Shown: positions 47,495 through 56,384 of the stretch, piece by piece
Position numbering within the stretch: position 1 is the stretch's first letter
How the letters are laid out: each line of letters opens with the position of its first letter
From: Crassaminicella profunda
GTDB lineage: Bacteria > Bacillota > Clostridia > Peptostreptococcales > Thermotaleaceae
Assembly: GCF_019884785.1 (NCBI RefSeq)
Contig: NZ_CP082326.1
Coordinates: forward strand, 3,031,355 to 3,095,354
Reading direction: 5' to 3'
DNA: 64,000 bases
Translations under genes and position numbers: made by a program
The notes under the pieces: generated by a model
The model's database searches: none
Told to the model about the DNA's origin: nothing
What the model saw: the letters and a program-made list of their open reading frames with translations, nothing else

Positions 47495-48076
47495 TCAACG
47501 TACATCATTTTCAACTTTATTAATAAACCATTCTGGTACATTCGAACGATTCGAATAATAAAAATAGGGTTTAATCAAATTTACTCTTGCTTTATTTGCA
47601 CACCATTTATTAGGATGATCTTTTAAAAAATTTATAAAATGATTAGGTCTTATCTGAAATACTTTCTTTTTTCCTAATCGTCTTCCCTTAATCATACCAT
47701 CCCTTGTCCATCTATAAACTAAACTAGGATTTTTGTTTAGGAGATACCCAATATCTCCCGTCGTTAAAAATTCACCATTGGCAATTCTTTCTGGTCCTAA
47801 TTTTAATTCATTGGCTTTTTTCCTTATAGAAGTAACACTCCTATCTAATTCCTTTGCAATAAATCCAACAGATTTCTTTCCCCATTTTTCTATTAAAAAA
47901 TGTAGCTCTTTTTCTGTCCAATACTTTAGTTCTGTTGTTAAACCTAATCTTTTTGCTTTTTTAAAAACAGAATCCTTCGTTCTATTTAAATCATCAGCAA
48001 TAGCAATAATACTTTTTTCATTATACTTTGAAATTAAATAATCAATCTCATCTTTAACCCATCTTTTATATGGCAT
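47495..48076 (-). CDS. Helix-turn-helix DNA-binding protein with two Myb/SANT-like and one MerR-like segments
   Basis: The protein is 193 residues from ATG 48076 (AAAGGGGG seven bases upstream). Two repeats resemble SANT/homeodomain-type helices (WVKDEIDYLISKYNEKSI and WTEKELHFLIEKWGKKSV), followed by an excisionase/MerR-like segment (FLTTGDIGYLLNKNPSLVYR). The repeat pair suggests internal duplication. Target unknown. A large hairpin with a T-run lies 57 bp upstream and could act as a leader attenuator or as the end of the preceding transcript. Confidence 0.75.
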   Translation of the reverse strand: MPYKRWVKDEIDYLISKYNEKSIIAIADDLNRTKDSVFKKAKRLGLTTELKYWTEKELHFLIEKWGKKSVGFIAKELDRSVTSIRKKANELKLGPERIANGEFLTTGDIGYLLNKNPSLVYRWTRDGMIKGRRLGKKKVFQIRPNHFINFLKDHPNKWCANKARVNLIKPYFYYSNRSNVPEWFINKVENDVR

Positions 48077-48385
48077 CACTAATCCCCCTTTAGCAACAAC
48101 ATCAAACTTATTAATTCTCTCCATCAATGAAAAATAGTCCACAATAAAAGACCTCATTGGCCTCTTATTATGGACTATTCAAATTACAAATATGATTTGC
48201 TTTAAAACAGCTATTCCATAATTTACCCTATTTATTTTTCAAACTATCATTATCCTAATATAAAATCAGCTTATACTTATATTCATATATCTGTTTTTAT
48301 TTATTAAGATTTTTATAATAGGTTATAGTATATTTATGCTACACATAAATCATACCATCTGTTGTAATATTTTGTCAAACTTATA
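48077..48385. other. Intergenic region with a 21-bp inverted repeat
   Basis: It contains the inverted repeat 48133-48179 described separately. The rest is AT-rich with no gene seen. Confidence 0.5.
48133..48179 (-). terminator. Large 21-bp hairpin with T-run upstream of the HTH gene
   Basis: Arms 48133-48153 and 48159-48179 match at 18 of 21 positions, with G-U pairs filling the rest on the minus strand. The loop is 5 nt and TTTTT follows. It is either a distal terminator of the response regulator transcript (207 nt after its stop) or a leader hairpin of the HTH gene. Confidence 0.55.
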
Positions 48386-49162
48386 TCAACAAGTAATTTT
48401 CAATATAATTCTTTCATATTTTTCTTTCGGACAGATTTCCATTTTTTTCATTACTACATTTCTATTAATCAAATTTCCTATTTGTTTTTCAATATCCTTT
48501 TTAGTATTTTCATATATGGTTTTTCTTAATACTTCTATCCCTTTAAAATAATTCCCTGCTAATAGAAAATTTTCTTCAAGGGTAGTTAGATTTTCCTTTG
48601 ATAATATTTCTATCTCTTTTCCTCTAATAAGAACTTGAATCTGCTTTGCTCCTTTTCCTGTAACCCTTTTTAAATATTTTGAATATAAATTTCGAATTTG
48701 AAGTTCTATTTCATTTTTTTTATCCTCTGTTAAAATAACCTTATCATTTACAACTAATAAATCATTACTATATTCTAATCCTTCAACAATGACCTCTTTT
48801 AATGTTTCCATTAATGCATCTACCTCTATAGGCTTTATTAAATATTTTTCAATTTTTAAATCTACAGTCTCTAGGATTGTTTTTGAATCAGATAATGCAG
48901 AAGTAATAATAAAGGGACACTTATAGCCTTGTTCTCTGATTTTTCGCATCATTTCAATACCACTCATATCAGGCATTACTACATCCGTTATAACAATATC
49001 TGGTTTATGTTGAATAAAATTTTTGATTCCATCTTCTCCATTTTCAGCCAATACTAATTTTCCAATTCTATTTTTTAAAAATCTAAAAACCTGATTTCTT
49101 GTAATAGGTTCATCTTCTACATATAATACTTTAATATTTTGGAGTATATTTATTTCTTCCAT
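48386..49162 (-). CDS. Response regulator with DUF2294/MpsC-like output domain
   Basis: The 258-residue protein has a receiver domain (residues 8-130) with phosphoacceptor Asp60 in DIVITDVVMPDMSG and the conserved Lys in YLIKPIEV. The C-terminal ~120 residues contain YLKRVTGKGAKQIQVLIRG and a second alpha/beta half, resembling DUF2294 (annotated in Pfam as MpsC-like), not a DNA-binding domain. No partner kinase is adjacent. The output domain call is moderate. Confidence 0.8.
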   Translation of the reverse strand: MEEINILQNIKVLYVEDEPITRNQVFRFLKNRIGKLVLAENGEDGIKNFIQHKPDIVITDVVMPDMSGIEMMRKIREQGYKCPFIITSALSDSKTILETVDLKIEKYLIKPIEVDALMETLKEVIVEGLEYSNDLLVVNDKVILTEDKKNEIELQIRNLYSKYLKRVTGKGAKQIQVLIRGKEIEILSKENLTTLEENFLLAGNYFKGIEVLRKTIYENTKKDIEKQIGNLINRNVVMKKMEICPKEKYERIILKITC

Positions 49163-49370
49163 AATGAACCCTCCCTAATGTCTAAAATAAAACTTAAATC
49201 CTTCTCTTTTACTGTTTGTCTTAATTTAATATTATCCTAATATACAATAAATTTCAATTGGGTTTTCGAGAGTGTATATACAAAAAAAAGTATGCCAGTA
49301 AATACCAAAAGGAATCCTATATCTTATATGGAATACTCATATGATAAAATCTTATAGGAGGATATTTTTT

Positions 49371-49589
49371 ATGAAAAATCAAAAAATAGTAGACTGTATC
49401 ATACAAAAAAAATTCAAAGAAATATTGACTGCAAACAAAAAAGGAAAGTTATATGATTTTAAAAAAGAACTAAAAAAAGAGCTTGAAACTACATTAGAAA
49501 AACTTCATAATCCTGATCAAAAAAAAGAAATAGAAACTATATTATACGAAATGAAAAATCATCAAAATAGTACTAATTGGACACATTAA
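49371..49589 (+). CDS. Small Lys-rich hypothetical protein (72 aa)
   Basis: The 72-residue, highly charged and probably all-helical protein starts MKNQKIVDCIIQKKFKEI. I set the start at ATG 49371 after TAGGAGGA; an extension upstream precedes this site. No family is recognised. A strong terminator follows. Confidence 0.55.
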   Translation: MKNQKIVDCIIQKKFKEILTANKKGKLYDFKKELKKELETTLEKLHNPDQKKEIETILYEMKNHQNSTNWTH

Positions 49590-49601
49590 TGCACACCTAA
49601 T

Positions 49602-49637
49602 AAGACCTCCTAAAGATTAAAATTCTTAGGAGGTCTT
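49602..49637. terminator. Bidirectional terminator between the 72-aa gene and nhaC
   Basis: The 12-bp perfect stem AAGACCTCCTAA/TTAGGAGGTCTT lies between convergent genes. Confidence 0.85.
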
Positions 49638-49644
49638 TAATAGA

Positions 49645-51072
49645 CTATGCCACTTCCTTTTCTAATTTTTTAACAGGTTCTCCATTAGGACCCACATATA
49701 CTCTCCCCCAACCAGAACCAATTGCAAAAATCATAATAGCTAGTAACACCCAACAGTAAATAATCCAAGGTGCTAACTGATTTGGTGTAAGGGCGGGTAC
49801 TACATCTCCAAATTGTTCATTTGCAGATTTTGCAAATGATTGTGCAAACAACAATGCAGGGGTCCATGGTAATGAATACACTAATGTACAAGCTGTAGCA
49901 TCTAATAGATTTGCTCTTCTATAAGGATGAATTTTAAATTTCTCTCCTATAGGCTTTGCATAAGATGTACCAACTGCAAGAATAGGAGGCGCATTTAATC
50001 CCATAACAGTAGACATGGCAATAACTAGACCAGCAATAGAAATTTCTGCACTTCTAGCCGTTTTTACAAAGGTCTCGGCTAATTCTAAAAGTTTCTTATC
50101 CCCTCCACCGGCTTTCATAATATGAACACAGGATAAAACAAGAAGGGCTAAAATACATATATCCACCATCCCACCAATTCCATTTACTAATACACCACCA
50201 ACAGCACCATCTTTTACGTAGAATAAATTTTCGAAGCTATTTAATCCAAAGAGTAATGCAATAATAATAGAAACAATGGTTCCGATAGTAGTAGCAACAA
50301 TAATATCTCCTTTTTTAATTGCAACATAAATGGTAAGTGCTGCAGGAATCATCATAATCAAACCCTTAGGATTCATGTATCCTTGCAAAGTCTCATAAGG
50401 AACATTCGAAATACTTCCTCCACCACCAAGGATTGCAATAAATACAAGAGTTATCCCTGCTGCCACTAAAGAATATTTTAATCTTGATTTTACTACACCA
50501 CCAACATCCGTACCTTGGCTTGTAGCAGAAACAATCGTTGTATCAGAAATTGGTGCAAGATTATCTCCAAATGCACCTCCACCTACAATAGCCCCTGCAA
50601 GCACAACTGGATTTGCTCCTAGTAACACGCCAGCTGGATATAAAACAGACATACCAGCAGCAATAGTTCCAAAACCAGTACCTGCAGCTGTTGCAAAAAC
50701 AGCACTTGCTATAAATGATACCATTACAAAAATAGTACCACTAGCTCCTATATGATAAGCTGCCCAAATAATTCCTTCTACCAACCCCGATGATCTTAAA
50801 ACACCCGCAAATACCCCTGCAAATATCCAACAGGCAACAGGTACGATTGCAATTTTATCTGCCATTCCCTCAATAACAATCTCTGAATATTTCATTCGAT
50901 CCTTTGAAAAAAAGAATGTAATCATAATACCTGCCATAGCACCAATCCACATACCTTTAACATCTGGCGCTTTCAAAGCTGAAATATAAATAGCCACAAC
51001 TACAAACACTAAAAAAGGTAAAAATGAAATCCATCCGCCTCCATAAAAATCTAATTTTTTATTTTCTTCCAT
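49645..51072 (-). CDS. nhaC: NhaC-family Na+/H+ antiporter-like transporter
   Basis: The 475-residue protein has about 11-12 membrane segments and NhaC/MleN-type features, including GGAFGDNLAPISDTTIVSA near residue 170. The family includes Na+/H+ antiporters and ion-coupled carboxylate or amino-acid exchangers. A sigma-54 promoter precedes it. An NtrC-type two-component system with an amino-acid-binding sensor lies directly upstream on the same strand. An amino-acid-linked exchange role is therefore possible. The ATG has AGGGGGAA upstream. Confidence 0.85.
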   Translation of the reverse strand: MEENKKLDFYGGGWISFLPFLVFVVVAIYISALKAPDVKGMWIGAMAGIMITFFFSKDRMKYSEIVIEGMADKIAIVPVACWIFAGVFAGVLRSSGLVEGIIWAAYHIGASGTIFVMVSFIASAVFATAAGTGFGTIAAGMSVLYPAGVLLGANPVVLAGAIVGGGAFGDNLAPISDTTIVSATSQGTDVGGVVKSRLKYSLVAAGITLVFIAILGGGGSISNVPYETLQGYMNPKGLIMMIPAALTIYVAIKKGDIIVATTIGTIVSIIIALLFGLNSFENLFYVKDGAVGGVLVNGIGGMVDICILALLVLSCVHIMKAGGGDKKLLELAETFVKTARSAEISIAGLVIAMSTVMGLNAPPILAVGTSYAKPIGEKFKIHPYRRANLLDATACTLVYSLPWTPALLFAQSFAKSANEQFGDVVPALTPNQLAPWIIYCWVLLAIMIFAIGSGWGRVYVGPNGEPVKKLEKEVA

Positions 51073-51108
51073 GCATATTCCCCCTTTTTCTTAGTTGCAA
51101 AATATAGT

Positions 51109-51124
51109 AGCAATTACCATGCCA
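51109..51124 (-). promoter_or_regulatory. Sigma-54 (-24/-12) promoter of nhaC
   Basis: On the minus strand TGGCATGGTAATTGCT matches the TGGCAC-N5-TTGCW consensus with the invariant GG and GC separated by exactly 10 nt. The start lies about 26 bp before the nhaC ATG. Confidence 0.85.
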
Positions 51125-51142
51125 ATATATAAACCTTTTCAG

Positions 51143-51166
51143 AATTGTCGTTTTGTTCGCTCAATT
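51143..51166 (-). promoter_or_regulatory. Candidate enhancer (UAS) for the NtrC-type activator
   Basis: The inverted AATTG...CAATT repeat with CG-containing inner flanks spans 24 bp and lies about 20 bp upstream of the -24 element. It is closer than usual for enhancer sites, so the call is tentative. Confidence 0.35.
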
Positions 51167-51193
51167 GTTTATTTTCAGCTGTTTTCCAAATAA

Positions 51194-51232
51194 AAAAAGA
51201 TATCCTTCCTAACCTATGAAAGATATCTTTTT
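51194..51232 (-). terminator. Terminator of the two-component operon
   Basis: The 11-bp stem AAAAAGATATC/GATATCTTTTT lies 43 bp after the regulator stop codon and upstream of the nhaC control region. Confidence 0.8.
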
Positions 51233-51274
51233 AAAATAGGAAATAAATTTCCCATGACCTATGTAATTTTTTTC

Positions 51275-52621
51275 CTATTTTAATTCATATTCTACAATTT
51301 TATTGAATAACTGTCTTCTGCTTATTTGCAACTGTCTTGCTGTTTCAGTAATATTTTTATCACATTTTTCTAATGCTTTTTCTATATATCTTGCTTCTAC
51401 TTCTTTTTTTATTTCTTTTAGAGGTCTTATGTCCTCTAACTCATCACATAGATAAACCCTCCTGTTTTCTGGGAGATCCCTAGTTCGAATTATACCATTT
51501 TCAGATAACACCACTAATCTTTCTACAATATTTTTCATTTCTCTTACATTTCCTGGGTAATCATAGGATAAGAGAAAATCCGTTACTCCCTTTTCAATTT
51601 TTACAATCCTTTTTTTTAAATCATTTTTAGATTTTTCAAAGAAAAAATCTATCAATATAGAAAGATCTTCTCTCCTTTGTCTTAGTGGAGGGATTTCTAA
51701 TAGAATTGTATTGATTCGATAAAATAAATCTTCTCGAAATACTCCCTTTGCTACAGCCATAGGAATATCCCTATTGGTTGCTGAGATAACTCTTAAATCT
51801 ACTTGGATTGCTTTATTACTTCCAATTCGTTCAATACACTTTGTTTCAAGGGTTCTTAAAAGCTTAACTTGTGTAGATATAGGCATTTCGCCTATTTCAT
51901 CTAAAAATAAAGTCCCACCATGTGCCTCTTCAAATCTTCCAATTCTTCGTTCTATAGCTCCTGTAAAAGCACCTTTTTCATGTCCAAACAACTCAGATTC
52001 TAATAACCCTTCTGATAATGCTTGACAATTTACAGCTACAAAATGTCCATCTTTTCTATTACTGCACTGATGAATATATCTTGCTAATACTTCCTTTCCA
52101 ACACCTGATTCTCCCATGATTAATATATTCACATGACTATTGGCTGCCTTTTTAGCAATATCTAATAATTTTTGAAATCGATTGTTATTTGTCCTTAACA
52201 AACAATTTCCACTCATTTGATTATTTCTAAAAATTTTATTATCATTCTCTAACCGATAAAGCTTTCTTAGTTTTTCTATTTCTATGAGGAGTGTCTCGGG
52301 ATCATGGCTTTTTATAAAATAACTAAAAGCCCCTTTTTTCATGGCACTTACTGCACTTTCAACGGAAGCATATCCTGTTACCAAAATTACAGCCAGTTCT
52401 GGATATTTTTCTTTGATCTTTTCAAGTAAGACTGTCCCATTCATTCCCTCCATCATTAAATCTGTTAAAACCACATCAAAGCTATCTTTCTCCAACTTTT
52501 TTAATGCTTCAAAACCAGAATCGGCTACATCCGTATCATATCCTTTTTCCTCTAAAATCATTTTAAATACATCTTGATAGGCTTCTTCATCATCTACAAT
52601 GAGTATTTTAAACTTTCTCAT
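51275..52621 (-). CDS. NtrC-type sigma-54-dependent response regulator
   Basis: The 448-residue protein has a receiver domain (phosphoacceptor Asp54 in VVLTDLMMEG) and an AAA+ domain with Walker A GESGVGKE near residue 170. The sigma-54 contact motif GAFTGA (in GHEKGAFTGA) and Walker B TLFLDEIGEM follow, with a C-terminal Fis-type helix-turn-helix. It overlaps the 3' end of the kinase gene by 14 bp, so translational coupling is likely. It probably activates nhaC, the next gene downstream, which has a sigma-54 promoter. Confidence 0.95.
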   Translation of the reverse strand: MRKFKILIVDDEEAYQDVFKMILEEKGYDTDVADSGFEALKKLEKDSFDVVLTDLMMEGMNGTVLLEKIKEKYPELAVILVTGYASVESAVSAMKKGAFSYFIKSHDPETLLIEIEKLRKLYRLENDNKIFRNNQMSGNCLLRTNNNRFQKLLDIAKKAANSHVNILIMGESGVGKEVLARYIHQCSNRKDGHFVAVNCQALSEGLLESELFGHEKGAFTGAIERRIGRFEEAHGGTLFLDEIGEMPISTQVKLLRTLETKCIERIGSNKAIQVDLRVISATNRDIPMAVAKGVFREDLFYRINTILLEIPPLRQRREDLSILIDFFFEKSKNDLKKRIVKIEKGVTDFLLSYDYPGNVREMKNIVERLVVLSENGIIRTRDLPENRRVYLCDELEDIRPLKEIKKEVEARYIEKALEKCDKNITETARQLQISRRQLFNKIVEYELK

Positions 52622-54632
52622 TCCTTTTCTCCTCCTTTAAAGGTACAACAATTTCAAAGGTAGTTCCTTTCCCTAATTCACTGCTAACCCTTATAACTCC
52701 CCCAAGCTTCTGAATTTCATTATAAGTAATATAAAGCCCTAAGCCCGTTCCCTTTCCTGGAGCTTTTGTCGTATAAAAAGGATTAAATATATGCTCTATA
52801 TCTTCTTTTTTTATTCCCATCCCTGTATCCCTACAAATGATCAATAAATTATTTTCTTTCTTTTCACAAATAATTTTAAAAAATCCTCCCTTTGGCATAG
52901 CATCAATAGCATTAGAAACTAAATTGATAATAATATGCTTTAAAGATTCCTGATTTATATAACAGAAAAAATCATGACAATTTAATTCACTTTGAATATT
53001 TTGTTTTTCCATTAATTTTTTTTCTAGCTTTAATATGCTCTCTATAAAACATTTTATAGAAATTCTTTCCCATGTATCTCCTGATATTCTTGAAAAATTC
53101 AACAAATTATCAATAATATTATTAGCTCGATCCACAGAAGATTCCATCATATTTATGGCTTTATTGATACTTATATCCTCTCCATTCATTTTATTTTTCA
53201 AGATATAAGCATAGTTTCTGATAATACCTAGGGGATTTCTAATCTCATGGGCTACTCCCGCTGCCAATTGTCCTACTGCTGCCATTTTATTGGCTTGCAA
53301 TAATTGTTTTTCATTCATTCTAATATCTGTTACATCTTCCATTACAATAAGAATCTTTACTGTTTCACTATTTTTATCTTTCAATGGAAACATCTTCAAA
53401 TCAAATATTTTTTCCTTATATTTTATCTGTTTTCTATCTTCAGTTTCACTCATAAAATATCCTTTTAAAACTTGTTTATGATTCAACCATGATAAAATTG
53501 AAAATTTTCCACAATAATTTCCTATAATATTCTTTCTATTTTCTCCTATGTGCTTACAAAAGGATTGATTTACATTAATAATCCTTCCTTCTTGGTCTAT
53601 AACAACCATAAAATGAGTCAAGCTATCAAAGGTAGTTTGTAAATCGTTCCTGCTCATATAAAGTTCTTCTGTTCTTTTTCTGACCTCTTCCTTTAATTTT
53701 TCATTCCATGAATAAAAAATATAAAATGTAATAAATAATACCATCAATATAATTCCCAAAATCATAGTAATTTTGTCAGATAGTCGGACCTTTGATATAG
53801 GTGCTGATACACCTAACCATTTTTGCTGTGTTTTCTCAAGAACCTTTTTCTTTTTTAGATTAAATATGCCTTTGTTGATAATACTTAAAAGAATCTTTTC
53901 TGATTTAGGTACACCAAAGACTACATCATTCTCATAGATAGGTGGATCTACAATCTTTACATAATCCTTTGCCTGCATTTCATCTATAAAATAGCTAATA
54001 ACGGGTTCATCTCCAACTACTGCATCTACTTTTCCCTTTAATAATTCCTCTACCGCATGATGGATATCATGAGTATATGTATAACTAATCCCTACTACAT
54101 TTTTATTTAAATACTCAATAGCATAATCGCCCTTAGGAACTGCTACATTTTTCCCCTTAAGATCTTGTTGATGCTTTATTTCTTCATTCTTATTAGAGAC
54201 CAATATAACTCCCCTAAGGCTATATATAGGATCAGAAAACAGATATTTTCTTCCTCTTTGCTCACTTGGAAACATATCACAAATGTCTGTTTCTCCTTTT
54301 TCTAGACTACTTAAAGCTTCTCTCCAAACCAATGGTTTAAGCTTGATTTCTGCTCCTAATTCAATAGATAGAGCATTCACATAATCAATTGTAATTCCTT
54401 TATATTGACCATTCTCATTATCTACATATCTTAAGGGAGGTGCATTTCTATCAGCAGCAAATATAATTGGTTTATGCTTTTTTAGCCAATTTTCTTCTCT
54501 GATTGTTAACTCTCTAGAATTTTTAATATATTCAATAAAACTTATATCATATTTATTATCAACAAATTGATTCATAAAGACTGTTATCAAAAAAATGAAG
54601 ATTAGATATATATATAAATGTTTTTGCTTCAT
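52608..54632 (-). CDS. Hybrid-sensor histidine kinase with amino-acid-binding-protein-like sensor
   Basis: The 674-residue kinase begins with an N-terminal membrane helix and an extracytoplasmic solute-binding (SBP_bac_3-like) domain at about 55-265, beginning IIFAADRNAPPLRYVD. A second membrane helix (near 285-305), a PAS domain (about 335-440), HisKA with His near 462 (GVAHEIRNPLG), and an HATPase with N, G1 and G2 boxes (NLVSNAIDAM, DTGMGIKKEDIEHIFNPFYT, GKGTGLGLY) follow. Ligand probably an amino acid or related small molecule. The GGAG before the gene is better spaced for an out-of-frame ATG at 54642 than for this start. Confidence 0.93.
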   Translation of the reverse strand: MKQKHLYIYLIFIFLITVFMNQFVDNKYDISFIEYIKNSRELTIREENWLKKHKPIIFAADRNAPPLRYVDNENGQYKGITIDYVNALSIELGAEIKLKPLVWREALSSLEKGETDICDMFPSEQRGRKYLFSDPIYSLRGVILVSNKNEEIKHQQDLKGKNVAVPKGDYAIEYLNKNVVGISYTYTHDIHHAVEELLKGKVDAVVGDEPVISYFIDEMQAKDYVKIVDPPIYENDVVFGVPKSEKILLSIINKGIFNLKKKKVLEKTQQKWLGVSAPISKVRLSDKITMILGIILMVLFITFYIFYSWNEKLKEEVRKRTEELYMSRNDLQTTFDSLTHFMVVIDQEGRIINVNQSFCKHIGENRKNIIGNYCGKFSILSWLNHKQVLKGYFMSETEDRKQIKYKEKIFDLKMFPLKDKNSETVKILIVMEDVTDIRMNEKQLLQANKMAAVGQLAAGVAHEIRNPLGIIRNYAYILKNKMNGEDISINKAINMMESSVDRANNIIDNLLNFSRISGDTWERISIKCFIESILKLEKKLMEKQNIQSELNCHDFFCYINQESLKHIIINLVSNAIDAMPKGGFFKIICEKKENNLLIICRDTGMGIKKEDIEHIFNPFYTTKAPGKGTGLGLYITYNEIQKLGGVIRVSSELGKGTTFEIVVPLKEEKRNEKV

Positions 54633-54775
54633 ATCGATACATAATTCTCCTTTTAATCCTTTTGTTTACAATTTCATTATATCAGTATTTTTATAAAATT
54701 GACATATTTCGCGTTATTCTTTATTTTATCTATATAAAATAAGCAGGTCCAATTTCATTTTTCTATTCTACATAA

Positions 54776-54813
54776 AAAAGAGACTATCTCATTATTTTAA
54801 GACAGCCTCTTTT
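54776..54813 (-). terminator. Terminator after the YjiH-family gene
   Basis: The 14-bp stem (G-U pairs on the minus strand) is followed by TTTTTT, 20 bp after the stop codon. Confidence 0.8.
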
Positions 54814-54832
54814 GGATAATAAAGAACACTTT

Positions 54833-56152
54833 TTATAATAATGCAAAAGCCAACAAACTCACAATAATCAAAGTAATAATAGTTCTTTCAAGCCATATGA
54901 GTAATATATCTACAACACTAATAGGAATATCCGTAGACAATATACACGGTATAGAAGCTGAGAAAAACAATATAGAAGATACACAAACCACACCAATAAT
55001 AAATTTTGTAATCAGTGGTGCACCTACCACCAATAGAGCTGGCAAGAACATTTCTGCAATCCCAACAGCAGCAGCTTTTGCAGCAAGCATAGCTTCTGGA
55101 ATATGAAGAATACTTGTAAATGGATAGAATATATATCCTATTACATCAAATACAGGAGTATATTTGGCTAAAACTAATCCTATAAGACCTACAGACATAA
55201 TAGAAGGCAAAATGCCCATAGCCATAATTAATCCATCTTTTAAATTAGTTCCTATATTTTCTCCAACACTTAAAGACTTTTCTGCAGCCTTAATACCTTC
55301 TTTCCATGCATGTTTAAAAAGATTTCCTTTATATTCAGGTTCTGGAATTCCCTCTCCAGTCATATAGGTTTCACTCTTTTTACTTAAAGGTCTAATTCTC
55401 ACTGTTATAGCTGTAACTAAGAAAGTAACAATTAACGTAGTCCAAAAATATGTGTTCCACATTTCCATAAGTCCTAATGTTTTTGCTACAATAATCATAA
55501 AGGTTGCAGATACTGTAGAAAAACCAGTGGCAATAATAGCTGCTTCTTTTACTGTATACTTCCCTTCTTTATAAACTTTATTGGTAATCAAAAGACCTAT
55601 AGAATAGCTTCCTACAAAAGATGCTACTGCATCAATTGCTGATCTACCTGGTGTTTTAAAAATAGGTTTCATAACTGGCTTCATTAATACACCTATAAAC
55701 TCTAAAAGACCATATCCTACTAAAAATGCTAAAAATATGGACCCTATAGGTACAATAAGACCTACTGGAATTACCAGCTTAGAGAATAAAAATGGACCCA
55801 TATCCTTTTCAAATAGCCATGCAGGACCAACATTAAAATAGACCAATCCAGCAACAATAAGTCCTAGTATCTTTAAAAGTGAAAATACCCTATCTACAGG
55901 ATTTTTATTCCATGTTTTTTTTATAAATGGCCGTATACTTCCAATCAATATAATCACTAGTGCATAAATAGCTGCTAAAGCTGGCATTCCTGTCTTTATA
56001 CCTGATACAATATGATCCAAAGGAATAGTAGCTTTTCCTCCTATATCAATAGGGATAAAAAACATAAAAATACCAATTGCACTAAAAAGAATAAATTTTA
56101 AAATACTACTACTGTCAAAATCTTTCTTTTCATTTATTTGTCCAGTATTCAT
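54833..56152 (-). CDS. YjiH-family (nucleoside-recognition domain) membrane protein
   Basis: The 439-residue polytopic protein has about 11 membrane segments and the YjiH/nucleoside-recognition architecture (VGSYSIGLLITNKVYKEGKYTVKEAA near residue 195 and TGFSTVSATFMII following). The function is not firmly known; family members appear in nutrient and spore contexts. The gene lies upstream of the kinase operon on the same strand with a 180-bp gap and its own terminator, so it is probably independent. No sigma-54 site is seen before it. Confidence 0.8.
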   Translation of the reverse strand: MNTGQINEKKDFDSSSILKFILFSAIGIFMFFIPIDIGGKATIPLDHIVSGIKTGMPALAAIYALVIILIGSIRPFIKKTWNKNPVDRVFSLLKILGLIVAGLVYFNVGPAWLFEKDMGPFLFSKLVIPVGLIVPIGSIFLAFLVGYGLLEFIGVLMKPVMKPIFKTPGRSAIDAVASFVGSYSIGLLITNKVYKEGKYTVKEAAIIATGFSTVSATFMIIVAKTLGLMEMWNTYFWTTLIVTFLVTAITVRIRPLSKKSETYMTGEGIPEPEYKGNLFKHAWKEGIKAAEKSLSVGENIGTNLKDGLIMAMGILPSIMSVGLIGLVLAKYTPVFDVIGYIFYPFTSILHIPEAMLAAKAAAVGIAEMFLPALLVVGAPLITKFIIGVVCVSSILFFSASIPCILSTDIPISVVDILLIWLERTIITLIIVSLLAFALL

Positions 56153-56335
56153 CCTAACCCCTCCTATTTATAAATTATTAATGGATAAATCATCCATCAT
56201 TTTAATTATATAACATTTTTGAAATTTATGAAAATTTTATATTTTTAGTTTTTTTGTTTTCATTTGATAATTATTTCCTTCTTTTATAGAAATTCTTGAA
56301 AATTATATTTCATATTACAGTAAATTCCCACAAAA

Positions 56336-56368
56336 AAACACCACCCCTATACGACTCCGGCAGTGTTT
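56336..56368 (-). terminator. Terminator of the BTAD-AAA-TPR regulator gene
   Basis: The 10-bp stem (AAACACTGCC with GGTGGTGTTT on the minus strand, two G-U pairs) is followed by T7. Confidence 0.75.
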
Positions 56369-56384
56369 GTAATTTATATAGTTA

